From Streptomyces bluensis (GTDB lineage Bacteria > Actinomycetota > Actinomycetes > Streptomycetales > Streptomycetaceae), in contig NZ_BMVM01000020.1 of the NCBI RefSeq assembly GCF_014650715.1, positions 62,001 through 126,000 on the forward strand: DNA of 64,000 nt. Direction: 5' to 3'. The translations under genes and the position numbers were made by a program. Shown here one piece after another: positions 1-7,456 of the stretch; positions within the stretch are counted from its first letter, which is position 1; every line of letters starts with the position of its first letter. The notes beneath the pieces were generated by a model. That model saw only the letters and a list, made by a program, of their open reading frames with translations. It did no database searches and was not told where the DNA came from.

Positions 1-2
1 AG

Positions 3-461
3 TCGCCCCTCCTGTTCTCCGGCAGCTGGTGGTACGGCCGCTTCAAGACGGAGGCGAAGTTCGACTGGGGCACCTTCCTCTGGCCGAGCACGAACCTCAC
101 CCTCGGCTCCGGCGGCAACCTCTGGGTGGTCCCCAAGGCGGCGAAGAACAAGGACCTCGCCTACGACTTCATCGACATCACCATGTCGGAGAAGATCCAG
201 AACCTGCTGGGCAACCAGGGCGGTGTCCCGGTGGCCGCCGACCCGTCCGCCATCACCGACCCCCGGGCCAAGCAGCTGATCGCCGACTTCACCTCCCTCT
301 CCGAGAAGGACGGGCTGGCCTTCTACCCGGACTGGCCCGTCCCCGACTTCTACAACGTCCTCGTCTCCGAGACCCAGAAACTGATCACGGGCGACGCCAA
401 GCCGGACGCGTATCTGGACGCCTTGCAGGACGCGTACGACAAGGGCGCGCCGAAGCGATGA
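3..461 (+). CDS. Sugar ABC transporter substrate-binding protein, C-terminal part (5' end outside window)
   Basis: Open reading frame that enters from the left edge; about 152 codons are present. The sequence (FSGSWWYGRFKTEAKFDW, then GGNLWVVPKAAKNKDLAYDF) is typical of the C-lobe of family 1 extracytoplasmic solute-binding proteins. These are lipid-anchored outside the membrane and deliver oligosaccharides to MalF/MalG-type permeases. The stop overlaps the start of the first permease (ATGA), so the genes are translationally coupled in one operon with the following two permeases and the GH31 enzyme. The N-terminus and lipobox are not in the window. The sugar cannot be told from this part alone; the neighbouring alpha-xylosidase-like gene suggests a xylose-containing or alpha-linked oligosaccharide. 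Confidence 0.88.
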   Translation, partial: SPLLFSGSWWYGRFKTEAKFDWGTFLWPSTNLTLGSGGNLWVVPKAAKNKDLAYDFIDITMSEKIQNLLGNQGGVPVAADPSAITDPRAKQLIADFTSLSEKDGLAFYPDWPVPDFYNVLVSETQKLITGDAKPDAYLDALQDAYDKGAPKR

Positions 462-1456
462 CGGTGACCGTCGAAGGGGGCGGGCGGGCCGCCGGCAGGC
501 ACCGGCGCGGCGGGCCACGCCGCGCCCGCCCCCGTGCTCGCACCGGCACCCGTTCCCGTACCCGTGACTCGTACGTCCTGTTCCTGCTGCCGGGCGTCCT
601 CGCCTTCCTCGCCGTCGTGGTCGTGCCGTTCCTGATGAACACCGGGGTGAGCTTCACCGACTGGCAGGGCGTGGGCTCGCCCGACTGGTCCGGGCTCGCC
701 AACTACCGGGAGCTGGTGGACGACTCCGCCTTCTGGGCGTCGTTCCGGCACAGCCTGTTCATGGTGGTCGCCATGGCGGTCGTACCGACCGCGATCGGGC
801 TCGTGCTGGCCGCGGCACTGTTCGACTTCGTCGGCAAGCACTTCGGCAGCCGGACGGCCGCAGTGCTGCGCGCCTGCTTCTACCTGCCGCAGGTGCTGCC
901 GATCGCGGTCGCGGGCATCGTGTGGAGCTGGATCCTCGCGCCGGACAACGGCTCCCTCAACGCACTGCTGAAGGCCGTCGGCCTCGGCTCCTGGCAGCAG
1001 GACTGGCTCGGCGACCCCGACCTCGCCCTCTACAGCGTCATGGGCGTGATGGTGTGGGTGCAGCTCGGTTTCCCGCTCGTCGTCTTCATGGCGGGCCTGC
1101 AACGCGTCGATCCGCAGCTGTACGAGGCCGCCGAACTGGACGGCGCGGGCTGGTGGCGCCGCTTCCGGCACATCACGCTCCCCCAGATCCGCCCGGAGAT
1201 CCACGTCGTCCTGACGTGGTGCACGATCGCCGCGCTGAAGGTCTTCGGCGCGGTGTACGTGCTGACCAAGGGAGGTCCGGGCGGCGCGACCGACGTCCCC
1301 TCCTACTTCTCCTTCACCACGTTCTTCGAGAAGACCCAGGTGGGCTACGGCGCCGCGATCTCCACCGTGCTCACCGTGCTCGTCCTGCTGCTGGCGCTGG
1401 CCGGACTCCGGCTCCAGACGCGGGCCGAGGACGCCGAGGAGGGGCTTCGCTCATGA
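458..1456 (+). CDS. Carbohydrate ABC transporter permease (MalF/UgpA type)
   Basis: 332-aa inner-membrane permease. Start ATG at 458 overlaps the stop of the binding protein. A basic N-terminus rich in Arg and Gly (about 40 residues) precedes TM1 (SYVLFLLPGVLAFLAVVVV). About six TM segments follow, and the cytoplasmic EAA loop (EAAELDGAGWWRRFRHITLP) docks the ATPase. It forms a heterodimer with the next gene product to carry sugar across the membrane. No ATPase gene is in the operon; in Streptomyces a shared MsiK-type ATPase usually energises such importers (family knowledge, not shown here). The frame stays open upstream of 458, but that part overlaps the binding protein and is not a real N-terminus. 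Confidence 0.92.
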   Translation: MTVTVEGGGRAAGRHRRGGPRRARPRARTGTRSRTRDSYVLFLLPGVLAFLAVVVVPFLMNTGVSFTDWQGVGSPDWSGLANYRELVDDSAFWASFRHSLFMVVAMAVVPTAIGLVLAAALFDFVGKHFGSRTAAVLRACFYLPQVLPIAVAGIVWSWILAPDNGSLNALLKAVGLGSWQQDWLGDPDLALYSVMGVMVWVQLGFPLVVFMAGLQRVDPQLYEAAELDGAGWWRRFRHITLPQIRPEIHVVLTWCTIAALKVFGAVYVLTKGGPGGATDVPSYFSFTTFFEKTQVGYGAAISTVLTVLVLLLALAGLRLQTRAEDAEEGLRS

Positions 1457-2316
1457 CGGGCAGGACGACAGCCGTACGCACCTCCACCGGACCACGCACC
1501 GCCCTGCGCCGCTCCCCGGTGCTCCTGGCCCTGGTCATCGCCGCGCTCTTCATGGTCGTGCCGTTCCTGATCGTCGCGGTCAACGCGGTGAAGTCGCCCG
1601 CCGAGTACTCGGCCGACGGCCCGCTCAGCCTCCCCGACGGCCTCTACCTCGACGGCCTGAAGAGCTTCTGGGAACGCGTCGGCTTCGGGCAGAAACTCTT
1701 CAACTCGTTCCTGATCAGCGGCGCGGTGGCAGTGCTGGCCGTCGTGCTCTCCGTCCTCAACGCGTACGCGATCGGCATCGGCCGGATCAGGGGCCGCACC
1801 TGGGTGCTGGCCTTCTTCGTCCTCGCCAACGTGCTGCCGCAGGAGGCGCTGGTCTACCCGATCTACTACCTGAGCAAGGAAGCCGGCCTGTACGACACCC
1901 GGCTCAGCGTGATCATCGTGTTCACGGTCATCCAGGCGGCCTTCGGCACCTACCTGCTCTCCGCCGTCCTGGGCCGGTTCCCGCGCGAGATCATCGAGGC
2001 GGCCCGCATCGACGGGGCGAACAGGTGGCAGGTGCTGTGGCGGATCGTCGTCCCGGTCAGCCGGCCCACCCTCGGCGTGCTGCTGGTCTTCTTCTTCATC
2101 TGGACCTGGAACGAGTTCCTGCTCCCCCTGGTCATGCTGATCTCCAACGACAACCAGACGGTGTCGGTGGCCCTCGGTGTCCTCCAGGGCCAGCGACTGA
2201 TGGACGCCACCATGACCAACGCGGCGGCGCTCCTGGGCGTGCTGCCCGCGATCGTCTTCTTCCTCGTCTTCCAGCGGACTCTCACCCGCGGCATCGCCGT
2301 GGGCGCGGTCAAGTAA
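1453..2316 (+). CDS. Carbohydrate ABC transporter permease (MalG/UgpE type)
   Basis: 287-aa membrane permease, second subunit of the importer. Start ATG at 1453 overlaps the preceding stop (ATGA). TM1 is LALVIAALFMVVPFLIVAV. The conserved EAA loop EAARIDGANRWQVLWRIVVP lies near residues 180-200 and the C-terminus ends in the familiar RGIAVGAVK. It sits between the MalF-type permease and the GH31 gene, with only a short gap to the latter, so import and intracellular hydrolysis of the sugar are probably co-transcribed. Confidence 0.93.
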   Translation: MTGRTTAVRTSTGPRTALRRSPVLLALVIAALFMVVPFLIVAVNAVKSPAEYSADGPLSLPDGLYLDGLKSFWERVGFGQKLFNSFLISGAVAVLAVVLSVLNAYAIGIGRIRGRTWVLAFFVLANVLPQEALVYPIYYLSKEAGLYDTRLSVIIVFTVIQAAFGTYLLSAVLGRFPREIIEAARIDGANRWQVLWRIVVPVSRPTLGVLLVFFFIWTWNEFLLPLVMLISNDNQTVSVALGVLQGQRLMDATMTNAAALLGVLPAIVFFLVFQRTLTRGIAVGAVK

Positions 2317-2331
2317 GAGAGGGTGTGGGCT

Positions 2332-4626
2332 TTGAAGTTCACCGACGGCTACTGGCTGCTGCGCGAGGGCGTCACCGCCGCCTGTCCGCGCGAGGTCCTC
2401 GACATCGCGGAGGGGCCGGGGACCCTGGAGTTCCACGCGCCGACCCATCCCGTCCGCCACCGTGGCGACCTGCTGAAGGGACCGGTCCTGACGATCAGCG
2501 CGCACACGCCGATACCTGACGTCATCGGCGTCACGTTCACGCACTTCGAGGGGGAGGAACCGCGCGGCCCCCACTTCGAGGTGGCCGGTGAGGTCCGGCG
2601 GTCCGGGGGCGGTCACCCGGGGAGCCACAGCGCCGCGCAGACGTCGTACGACGACGACCACGCCACCCTCACCTCGGGCGCCCTCTCCGTCCGGGTCGCC
2701 CGCACCGGCCCCTGGCAGATCGACTTCCGCGCCCACGGCCGCACCCTCACCACCAGCGGCCCCAAGGCCATGGGCATCCTGCGCGACGCGACGGGCGCCC
2801 ACTATCTGCGCGAGCAGCTGGGCCTGGGAGTCGGGACGTCGGTGTACGGGCTCGGCGAAAGGTTCGGGCCGCTCGTCAAGAACGGCCAGGTCGTCGACAT
2901 CTGGAACGCCGACGGCGGCACGGCGACCGAGCAGGCGTACAAGAACGTGCCCTTCTTCCTGACCGACGCGGGCTACGGCGTCTTCGTCGACCACCCGGGC
3001 AAGGTCTCCTTCGAGGTCGGCTCGGAGGCGGTGTCGCGGGTCCAGTTCAGCGTGGAGAGCCAGCAGTTGACGTACTACGTCATCTACGGCCCGACACCGA
3101 AGGAGATCCTCCGCAAGTACACCGCGCTCACCGGCCGGCCGGCGCTCCCGCCCGCCTGGTCGTTCGGGCTGTGGCTGTCGACGTCGTTCACGACCTCGTA
3201 CGACGAGGAGACGGTGACCTCCTTCATCGAGGGCATGAAGGAGCGCGAACTCCCCCTGTCCGTCTTCCACTTCGACTGCTTCTGGATGCGCGAGTTCCAC
3301 TGGTGCGACTTCCGCTGGGACCCACGGGTGTTCCCGGACCCGGAGGGCATGCTGGCCCGGCTCAAGGCGAGGGGGCTGCGGGTCTGTGTGTGGATCAACC
3401 CGTACATCGCCCAGCGCTCCCCGCTGTTCGCGGAGGGCAAGGCCCTGGGGCATCTGCTGCGCAGGCCCGACGGGAGTGTCTGGCAGTGGGACCTGTGGCA
3501 GCCGGGCATGGCGCTCGTCGACTTCACCAGCCCGGCGGCCCGCGACTGGTACGCGTCGAAGCTGGCGGCGCTGCTCGCGCAGGGCGTCGACTGCTTCAAG
3601 ACGGACTTCGGCGAGCGGGTGCCCCTCGACGTGGCGTACGCGGACGGCTCCGACCCCGAGCGGATGCACAACTACTACACGTACCTCTACAACCGCACCG
3701 TCTTCGACGTACTGCGCAAACACCGCGGCGAGGAGGAGGCCGTCGTCTTCGCCCGCTCGGCGACGACGGGCAGCCAGCGGTTCCCCGTGCACTGGGGCGG
3801 GGACTGCGAGTCGACGTACGAGGCGATGGCCGAGTCCCTGCGGGGCGGGCTGTCGCTGGGACTGTCGGGCTTCGGTTTCTGGAGCCATGACATCGGCGGC
3901 TTCGAGGGCACCCCGACCCCGGCCCTGTTCAAGCGGTGGCTGGCCTTCGGGCTGCTGTCCTCGCACAGCCGGCTGCACGGCTCGTCGTCGTACCGCGTGC
4001 CGTGGTTGTTCGACGAGGAGTCCGTGGACGCGCTGCGGGAGTTCACCCGGCTGAAGCTGCGCCTCATGCCGTATCTGTACGAGGCCGCGCGCACCGCGCA
4101 CACCGAGGGCGTGCCGATGATGCGGGCGATGGTGCTGGAGTTCCCCGACGATCCCGGGTGCGCGCACCTGGAGCGGCAGTACATGCTCGGCCCCGATCTG
4201 CTGGTCGCACCCGTGTTCAGCGACGAGGGGGACGTCGCGTACTACGTGCCCGAGGGCACCTGGACGCACTTCCTGAGCGGTCGCACGGTGACCGGGCCGC
4301 GCTGGGTGCGCGAACGCCACGGCTTCACCAGCGTGCCGCTCCTCGTCCGGCCGGGCGCGGTGATCCCGGTGGGCGTGGTGGACGACCGGCCCGACTACGC
4401 GTACGCCGACGGGGTCACCCTGCGCGCGTACGGGCTGGAGCGCGGGGCCCAGGTGACGGTGCCGGTCGGGGACGTGACGTACGTCGTGGTCCGCGAGGGG
4501 GACACCCTGCGGGCCTCGTGCAGCGCTCCGACGGCGCCCTGGGGGCTCGCGGCGGGCGGGCGCGAGGTGCGGGCGGGGACGGGGAGCGGCTTCCTGACCC
4601 TGGAGCTGACCGGAGCGTCCGAGTGA
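2332..4626 (+). CDS. Glycoside hydrolase family 31, alpha-xylosidase (YicI) type
   Basis: About 764 aa, cytoplasmic (no signal peptide), hydrolysing terminal alpha-linked xylose or glucose from imported oligosaccharides. The catalytic nucleophile is Asp425 in KTDFGERVP and the acid/base is probably Asp491 in HWGGDCES. WSHDIGGFEG further on is also a family hallmark. KTDFGE resembles YicI alpha-xylosidases rather than plain alpha-glucosidases, so alpha-xylosidase is the better guess, though substrate is inferred. Start: TTG at 2332 gives MKFTDGYWLLREG, the usual family N-terminus, with AGAGAGGG about 8 nt upstream; GTG at 2323 (9 nt earlier) is the alternative but sits directly on that ribosome site. 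The last codons and stop form the first unit of a 17-bp tandem array. Confidence 0.9.
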   Translation: MKFTDGYWLLREGVTAACPREVLDIAEGPGTLEFHAPTHPVRHRGDLLKGPVLTISAHTPIPDVIGVTFTHFEGEEPRGPHFEVAGEVRRSGGGHPGSHSAAQTSYDDDHATLTSGALSVRVARTGPWQIDFRAHGRTLTTSGPKAMGILRDATGAHYLREQLGLGVGTSVYGLGERFGPLVKNGQVVDIWNADGGTATEQAYKNVPFFLTDAGYGVFVDHPGKVSFEVGSEAVSRVQFSVESQQLTYYVIYGPTPKEILRKYTALTGRPALPPAWSFGLWLSTSFTTSYDEETVTSFIEGMKERELPLSVFHFDCFWMREFHWCDFRWDPRVFPDPEGMLARLKARGLRVCVWINPYIAQRSPLFAEGKALGHLLRRPDGSVWQWDLWQPGMALVDFTSPAARDWYASKLAALLAQGVDCFKTDFGERVPLDVAYADGSDPERMHNYYTYLYNRTVFDVLRKHRGEEEAVVFARSATTGSQRFPVHWGGDCESTYEAMAESLRGGLSLGLSGFGFWSHDIGGFEGTPTPALFKRWLAFGLLSSHSRLHGSSSYRVPWLFDEESVDALREFTRLKLRLMPYLYEAARTAHTEGVPMMRAMVLEFPDDPGCAHLERQYMLGPDLLVAPVFSDEGDVAYYVPEGTWTHFLSGRTVTGPRWVRERHGFTSVPLLVRPGAVIPVGVVDDRPDYAYADGVTLRAYGLERGAQVTVPVGDVTYVVVREGDTLRASCSAPTAPWGLAAGGREVRAGTGSGFLTLELTGASE

Positions 4627-4710
4627 GGGGCGAGTCCGGGTGAGGGGCGAGTCCGAGTGAAGCGGCATTCCGAGTGAGGGGAGAGTTCCGGTGAGGGGAG
4701 AGTCCGAGGG
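4617..4710. repeat. 17-bp tandem array between GH31 and LacI genes (5.5 units)
   Basis: Units start at 4617, 4634, 4651, 4668 and 4685, with a 9-bp partial unit at 4702-4710 ending exactly before the lacI-family ATG. Consensus is GTCCGAGTGAGGGGCGA. The first unit contains the last codons and TGA stop of the GH31 gene (4624-4626). Each unit carries a purine-rich ribosome-site-like GAGGGG/GAGGGA core, so the regulator start has a good Shine-Dalgarno at 4694-4709. Period and boundaries were read directly from the sequence. Confidence 0.9.
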
Positions 4711-5721
4711 ATGGTGAAGATCACTGACGTGGCGCGGCACGCCGGGGTCTCCCCCAGCACCGTGTCGTACGCGCTCAGCGGCAAGCGCCCGATCTCCGAG
4801 GAGACCCGGCTGCGCGTCCAGGAGGCCATCCGTGTGCTGGGCTACCGTCCGCACGCGGGCGCCCGGTCGCTGGCCAGCAGCAGATCGAACGTGCTGGCGC
4901 TGGTGGTGCCGCTGCGGGCCGGTATCCATGTGCCGGTGGTGATGCAGTTCGCGGTGTCGGTGGTGACCAGCGCCCGCGGGCACGACCACGACGTGCTGCT
5001 GCTGACGCAGGAGGAGGGTGAGGACGGGCTGCGGCGGGTCGCGGACACGGCCCTGGTGGACGCGCTGATCGTGATGGACGTCCAGCTCCACGACCCCCGG
5101 CTGCCCCTGCTGCGCGCCCTGGACAGACCCTCGGTCCTGATCGGTTTCCCCGCCGAGCCCGACGGGCTGACCTGCATCGACCTCGACTTCAGGGCGGCGG
5201 GCGAGGTGTGTGTGGAGCATCTGGTGCGGCTCGGGCACCGGGTGGTGGCGCTGGTCGGGTCGCCGCCCGAGGTGTATGTGCGCGAGACCGGGTTCGCGCA
5301 GCGCGTGGCCCAGGGCTTCACGGCCGCCGCCGCCCGGAACGGGCTGTCGTCCTCGGTGTACCCGTGCGAGGCGACGCCCGCGGCGGCCCGCCTGGTCGCC
5401 GAGCAACTCCTGCGGGAACGACCGGCCTTGACCGGAGTCGTCGTCCACAACGAGCCCCTCCTGGAACCGCTGATCGACGCCTTCGAGAGCCTCGGCCTGC
5501 GCGTCCCCGACGACCTCTCCGTCACCGCCATCTGCCCGGACGACCTCGCCGCCCGCACCCGCCTCCCGGTCACCTCCGTGGACGTCCCGTCCGCCGAGGT
5601 GGGCGCGGGGGCGGTGGACCTGCTGGTGAAGAAGCTGGGCGGCGCGACGGTGCCCGAGGCGACACTGCTGCCGCCCCGGCTGACAGAGAGAGCCAGTACG
5701 GGACGTCGCTCGCTGGCGTGA
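4711..5721 (+). CDS. LacI/GalR-family transcriptional regulator
   Basis: 336-aa sugar-responsive repressor. The N-terminal DNA-binding domain is a textbook LacI helix-turn-helix with hinge helix (MVKITDVARHAGVSPSTVSY at 1-20, LGYRPHAGARSLAS at about 47-60), followed by a periplasmic-binding-protein-like effector domain ending TSVDVPSAEVGAGAVDLLV. ATG at 4711 follows a GAGGG-type ribosome site supplied by the 17-bp array. It closes the ABC transporter/GH31 operon and most likely controls it by binding an operator upstream of the window, released by the imported sugar or a product; the operator is not visible here. Confidence 0.93.
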   Translation: MVKITDVARHAGVSPSTVSYALSGKRPISEETRLRVQEAIRVLGYRPHAGARSLASSRSNVLALVVPLRAGIHVPVVMQFAVSVVTSARGHDHDVLLLTQEEGEDGLRRVADTALVDALIVMDVQLHDPRLPLLRALDRPSVLIGFPAEPDGLTCIDLDFRAAGEVCVEHLVRLGHRVVALVGSPPEVYVRETGFAQRVAQGFTAAAARNGLSSSVYPCEATPAAARLVAEQLLRERPALTGVVVHNEPLLEPLIDAFESLGLRVPDDLSVTAICPDDLAARTRLPVTSVDVPSAEVGAGAVDLLVKKLGGATVPEATLLPPRLTERASTGRRSLA

Positions 5722-5824
5722 TGGGGGGCTGGTATGTGGTGCCCTCGGAGTGGGCTGTGTGCTGTACTTGGACGCACGGAGGGCCCCCGCACCGGGTCGG
5801 AGATGTTTCACTGGCGGAGGCCCA

Positions 5825-5888
5825 GGCTCAATAGGAGCCTGTCGGATCTCCCCACTGTGGATGGGGACATCCGGCAATCTCCTGAGCC
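5825..5888. repeat. 64-nt hairpin element, copy 1
   Basis: Outer stem GGCTCA (5825-5830) with TGAGCC (5883-5888), a middle stem AGGAG/CTCCT, and an inner 12-bp stem 5843-5854 with 5862-5873 (CGGATCTCCCCA with TGGGGACATCCG, one C-C mismatch) closing a 7-nt loop. Copy 2 lies 117 bp further on with the same length, stem plan and loop size. Confidence 0.8.
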
Positions 5889-5941
5889 ACCAGAGAAAAG
5901 GTGGGCCCCGCATCGGAGCGGGAAACTCCGAGCGGGACCCC

Positions 5942-6005
5942 GGCTCATCAGGAGCTCGTCGGATATCCCCACTTGCCTTGGGGATATCCGGCTACCTGCT
6001 GAGCC
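5942..6005. repeat. 64-nt hairpin element, copy 2
   Basis: Same architecture as copy 1: GGCTCA (5942-5947) with TGAGCC (6000-6005), a middle AGGAGC stem with a bulge, and a perfect 12-bp inner stem 5960-5971 with 5979-5990 (CGGATATCCCCA with TGGGGATATCCG) around a 7-nt loop. The pair that is C-C in copy 1 is A-T here. Function unknown: a transcription terminator, a protein-binding cruciform or an end of a decayed mobile element are all possible. Confidence 0.8.
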
Positions 6006-6228
6006 ACAAGAGCAGCCACCTCCTCGCGTGCTTAGCCACCCGCTCCGGCAAGCGCCGGATCAGCCGCATGACGAGAGTCGGCTTCTGCTCCTCGTGACAG
6101 CCCATCTGAGGGCGTCCTCCCTTCGACGTGAGGCGGCCATAGCAAGGTCCTGGGGCCGCTCTCGTCGGGCCGGGCCCCGACGAGGGGAGCCCGGAGTGAA
6201 GGGAGGACGCACCCGTCCGGTGCGCCAC
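5992..6228 (-). pseudogene. Possible relic of a transposase C-terminus
   Basis: A 78-codon minus-strand frame ending LPERVAKHARRWLLLWLSR. The basic-aromatic tail resembles C-termini of some actinobacterial DDE transposases, which is the only reason to list it. There is no ribosome site, the N-terminal half is low-quality sequence that overlaps the 99-bp inverted-repeat element, and its end runs into hairpin copy 2. It may equally be a chance frame. Very uncertain. Confidence 0.18.
6112..6210. repeat. 99-bp element bounded by perfect 13-bp inverted repeats
   Basis: GCGTCCTCCCTTC at 6112-6124 is exactly complementary to GAAGGGAGGACGC at 6198-6210. Between them lies a second inverted repeat, CTCGTCGGG (6161-6169) with CCCGACGAG (6176-6184). 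The whole can fold into one long stem with an internal stem-loop. It looks like a small non-autonomous (MITE-like) element or a structured RNA; no flanking target duplication is obvious. Confidence 0.7.
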
Positions 6229-6250
6229 GGATCAAAGGCTGGACATGACG

Positions 6251-6282
6251 AAGGCCCCGCTGCTCGAAAGCAGCGGGGCCTT
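6251..6282 (-). terminator. Rho-independent-type terminator of ssrA
   Basis: Perfect 14-bp stem AAGGCCCCGCTGCT (6251-6264) with AGCAGCGGGGCCTT (6269-6282), loop CGAA. It lies about 40 nt beyond the 3' end of the tmRNA gene in its direction of transcription. Confidence 0.9.
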
Positions 6283-6323
6283 CACCCACATGGGTGAGGA
6301 GGTCCGGGGACCTCCCGATCGTG

Positions 6324-6724
6324 TGGAGATGGCGGGAATCGAACCCGCGTCCAACGGTGCGGAACCAGGGCTTCTCCGTGTGCAGTTCGCTGTGATTTTC
6401 TCGGCCCCGGCGATCACGCGAACAAGTCGCCGACGGGCCCAGTCACTGTTTGATTTCCCTCTTCACCCCGTGACCGGGATCGAGGTTTAGTCCCCTAGCT
6501 GATGCCAGGATCCGGGTCGGGAACAGCCCCGGGCTGACACTCCCTTAAGTAAGGGGCAGTTGCCTAGCTACCTGATCAGGCAGCGAGGGCGAACTGCGTC
6601 GCCTTGGGAGAATCGCTCTTAACAGTGGCGATTATTTTTTTCGGCCTGTGGTTTACGAGATCATGGCCGCTTCCTCGACACGCTTCCCCTGCTTCGACAT
6701 CCGCTGTCGAAACCGATCATCCCC
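6324..6724 (-). ncRNA. ssrA: Transfer-messenger RNA (tmRNA, SsrA)
   Basis: Acts with SmpB to rescue ribosomes stalled on broken mRNA by adding a degradation tag. Read on the minus strand, the 5' end GGGGATGATCGGTTTCGACA (from 6724) pairs with the 3' tRNA-like end: the acceptor strand CATCTCC at 6331-6325, and the T-arm includes GGTTCGATTCCCGCC. The tag frame lies at 6576-6629 and reads ATVKSDSPKATQFALAA followed by TGA; the resume codon GCC is inferred from the only frame ending in the hallmark ALAA. The 3' CCA does not appear to be encoded (the genome gives ACAC), so it is probably added after transcription. It lies upstream of smpB in map order, on the same strand and 3' of it. Confidence 0.95.
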
Positions 6725-6834
6725 ATGTTGTTTTTTCAAGGTACGCACCGTGTGAGGTGCTCGCACCATCGTAAGGGATCAACGCAGACAGGTGCCACTG
6801 TATTCCCGCCGACCGGCCCAGGCAGGCCCTGTGC

Positions 6835-7386
6835 CTAGGCGCGCTGCCTGCGGCGGGCGGCCGCGATCGCCCGGGCCGACTCGCGCCGGTCCTGCTGCTC
6901 GCGCAGGGTCTGGCGCTTGTCGTACTCCTTCTTGCCTCGCGCGAGAGCGATCTCGGCCTTGGCCCGGCCGTCCTTGAAGTACAGGGCGAGGGGCACGATC
7001 GTGTGGCCCGTCTCCTGCGCCTTGGACTCCAGCTTGTCGATCTCCTCGCGGTGCAGCAGCAGCTTGCGCTTGCGGCGCGCCGCGTGGTTGGTCCAGCTGC
7101 CCTGGTTGTACTCGGGGATGTGGGCGTTGTGCAGCCACGCCTCACCCCTGTCGATCTGGACGAAGCCGTCCGCCAGCGAGGTCCGCCCCTGACGCAGCGA
7201 CTTGACCTCGGTGCCGGTGAGCACGAGCCCGGCCTCGTAGGTGTCGATGATCGCGTAGTCGTGCCGGGCCTTCTTGTTCTGCGCGACGATCTTGCGCTTG
7301 CCGCCCTTCTCGCCGTCCTTGGCCTTGGCGGCCGCCCCGCCCTTCTTGGGGAGGGACTCCTTGGGTACGTACATTCCCTTGCTCAT
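6835..7386 (-). CDS. smpB: SsrA-binding protein SmpB
   Basis: About 183 aa. Binds tmRNA and carries it to the stalled ribosome A site. The core from KRKIVAQNKKARHDYAIID through GTEVKSLRQGRTSLADGF to ARGKKEYDKRQTLREQQDRR is diagnostic, with the basic C-terminal tail that enters the mRNA channel. An N-terminal Lys/Gly/Ala-rich extension (MSKGMYVPKESLPKKGG) is usual in Streptomyces. Start is uncertain among ATG at 7398, 7386 and 7374; 7386 was chosen because GGACGG lies 4 nt before it. The tmRNA gene follows about 110 bp downstream on the same strand, so RNA and protein partner are adjacent. Confidence 0.95.
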   Translation of the reverse strand: MSKGMYVPKESLPKKGGAAAKAKDGEKGGKRKIVAQNKKARHDYAIIDTYEAGLVLTGTEVKSLRQGRTSLADGFVQIDRGEAWLHNAHIPEYNQGSWTNHAARRKRKLLLHREEIDKLESKAQETGHTIVPLALYFKDGRAKAEIALARGKKEYDKRQTLREQQDRRESARAIAAARRRQRA

Positions 7387-7456
7387 AGTGCCGTCCATTT
7401 TCGCACCACGGAGGGGGCCTGCGGGAAGCGCATTAACGGCAGAGAAGAGGGGCGGG

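Larger units (their letters stand above)
5722..6323. other. Non-coding, highly structured spacer between lacI-type gene and ssrA
   Basis: About 600 bp without a convincing gene. It holds two 64-nt hairpins (5825-5888 and 5942-6005), a short possible relic frame on the minus strand, a 99-bp element bounded by 13-bp inverted repeats (6112-6210) and the ssrA terminator (6251-6282). The hairpins could also terminate the plus-strand operon. Downstream flanks of tmRNA genes are common integration sites of islands, so this may be an old integration scar, but no integrase gene is seen. Confidence 0.6.

Noticed and set aside
1345..5913. A 1522-codon minus-strand frame over the sugar operon
   Set aside because: Composition artefact opposite well-supported ABC, GH31 and LacI genes.
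5734..6297. Plus-strand 187-codon frame over the hairpins
   Set aside because: Runs through both hairpins and the 99-bp element, with Pro/Arg-rich non-protein composition.
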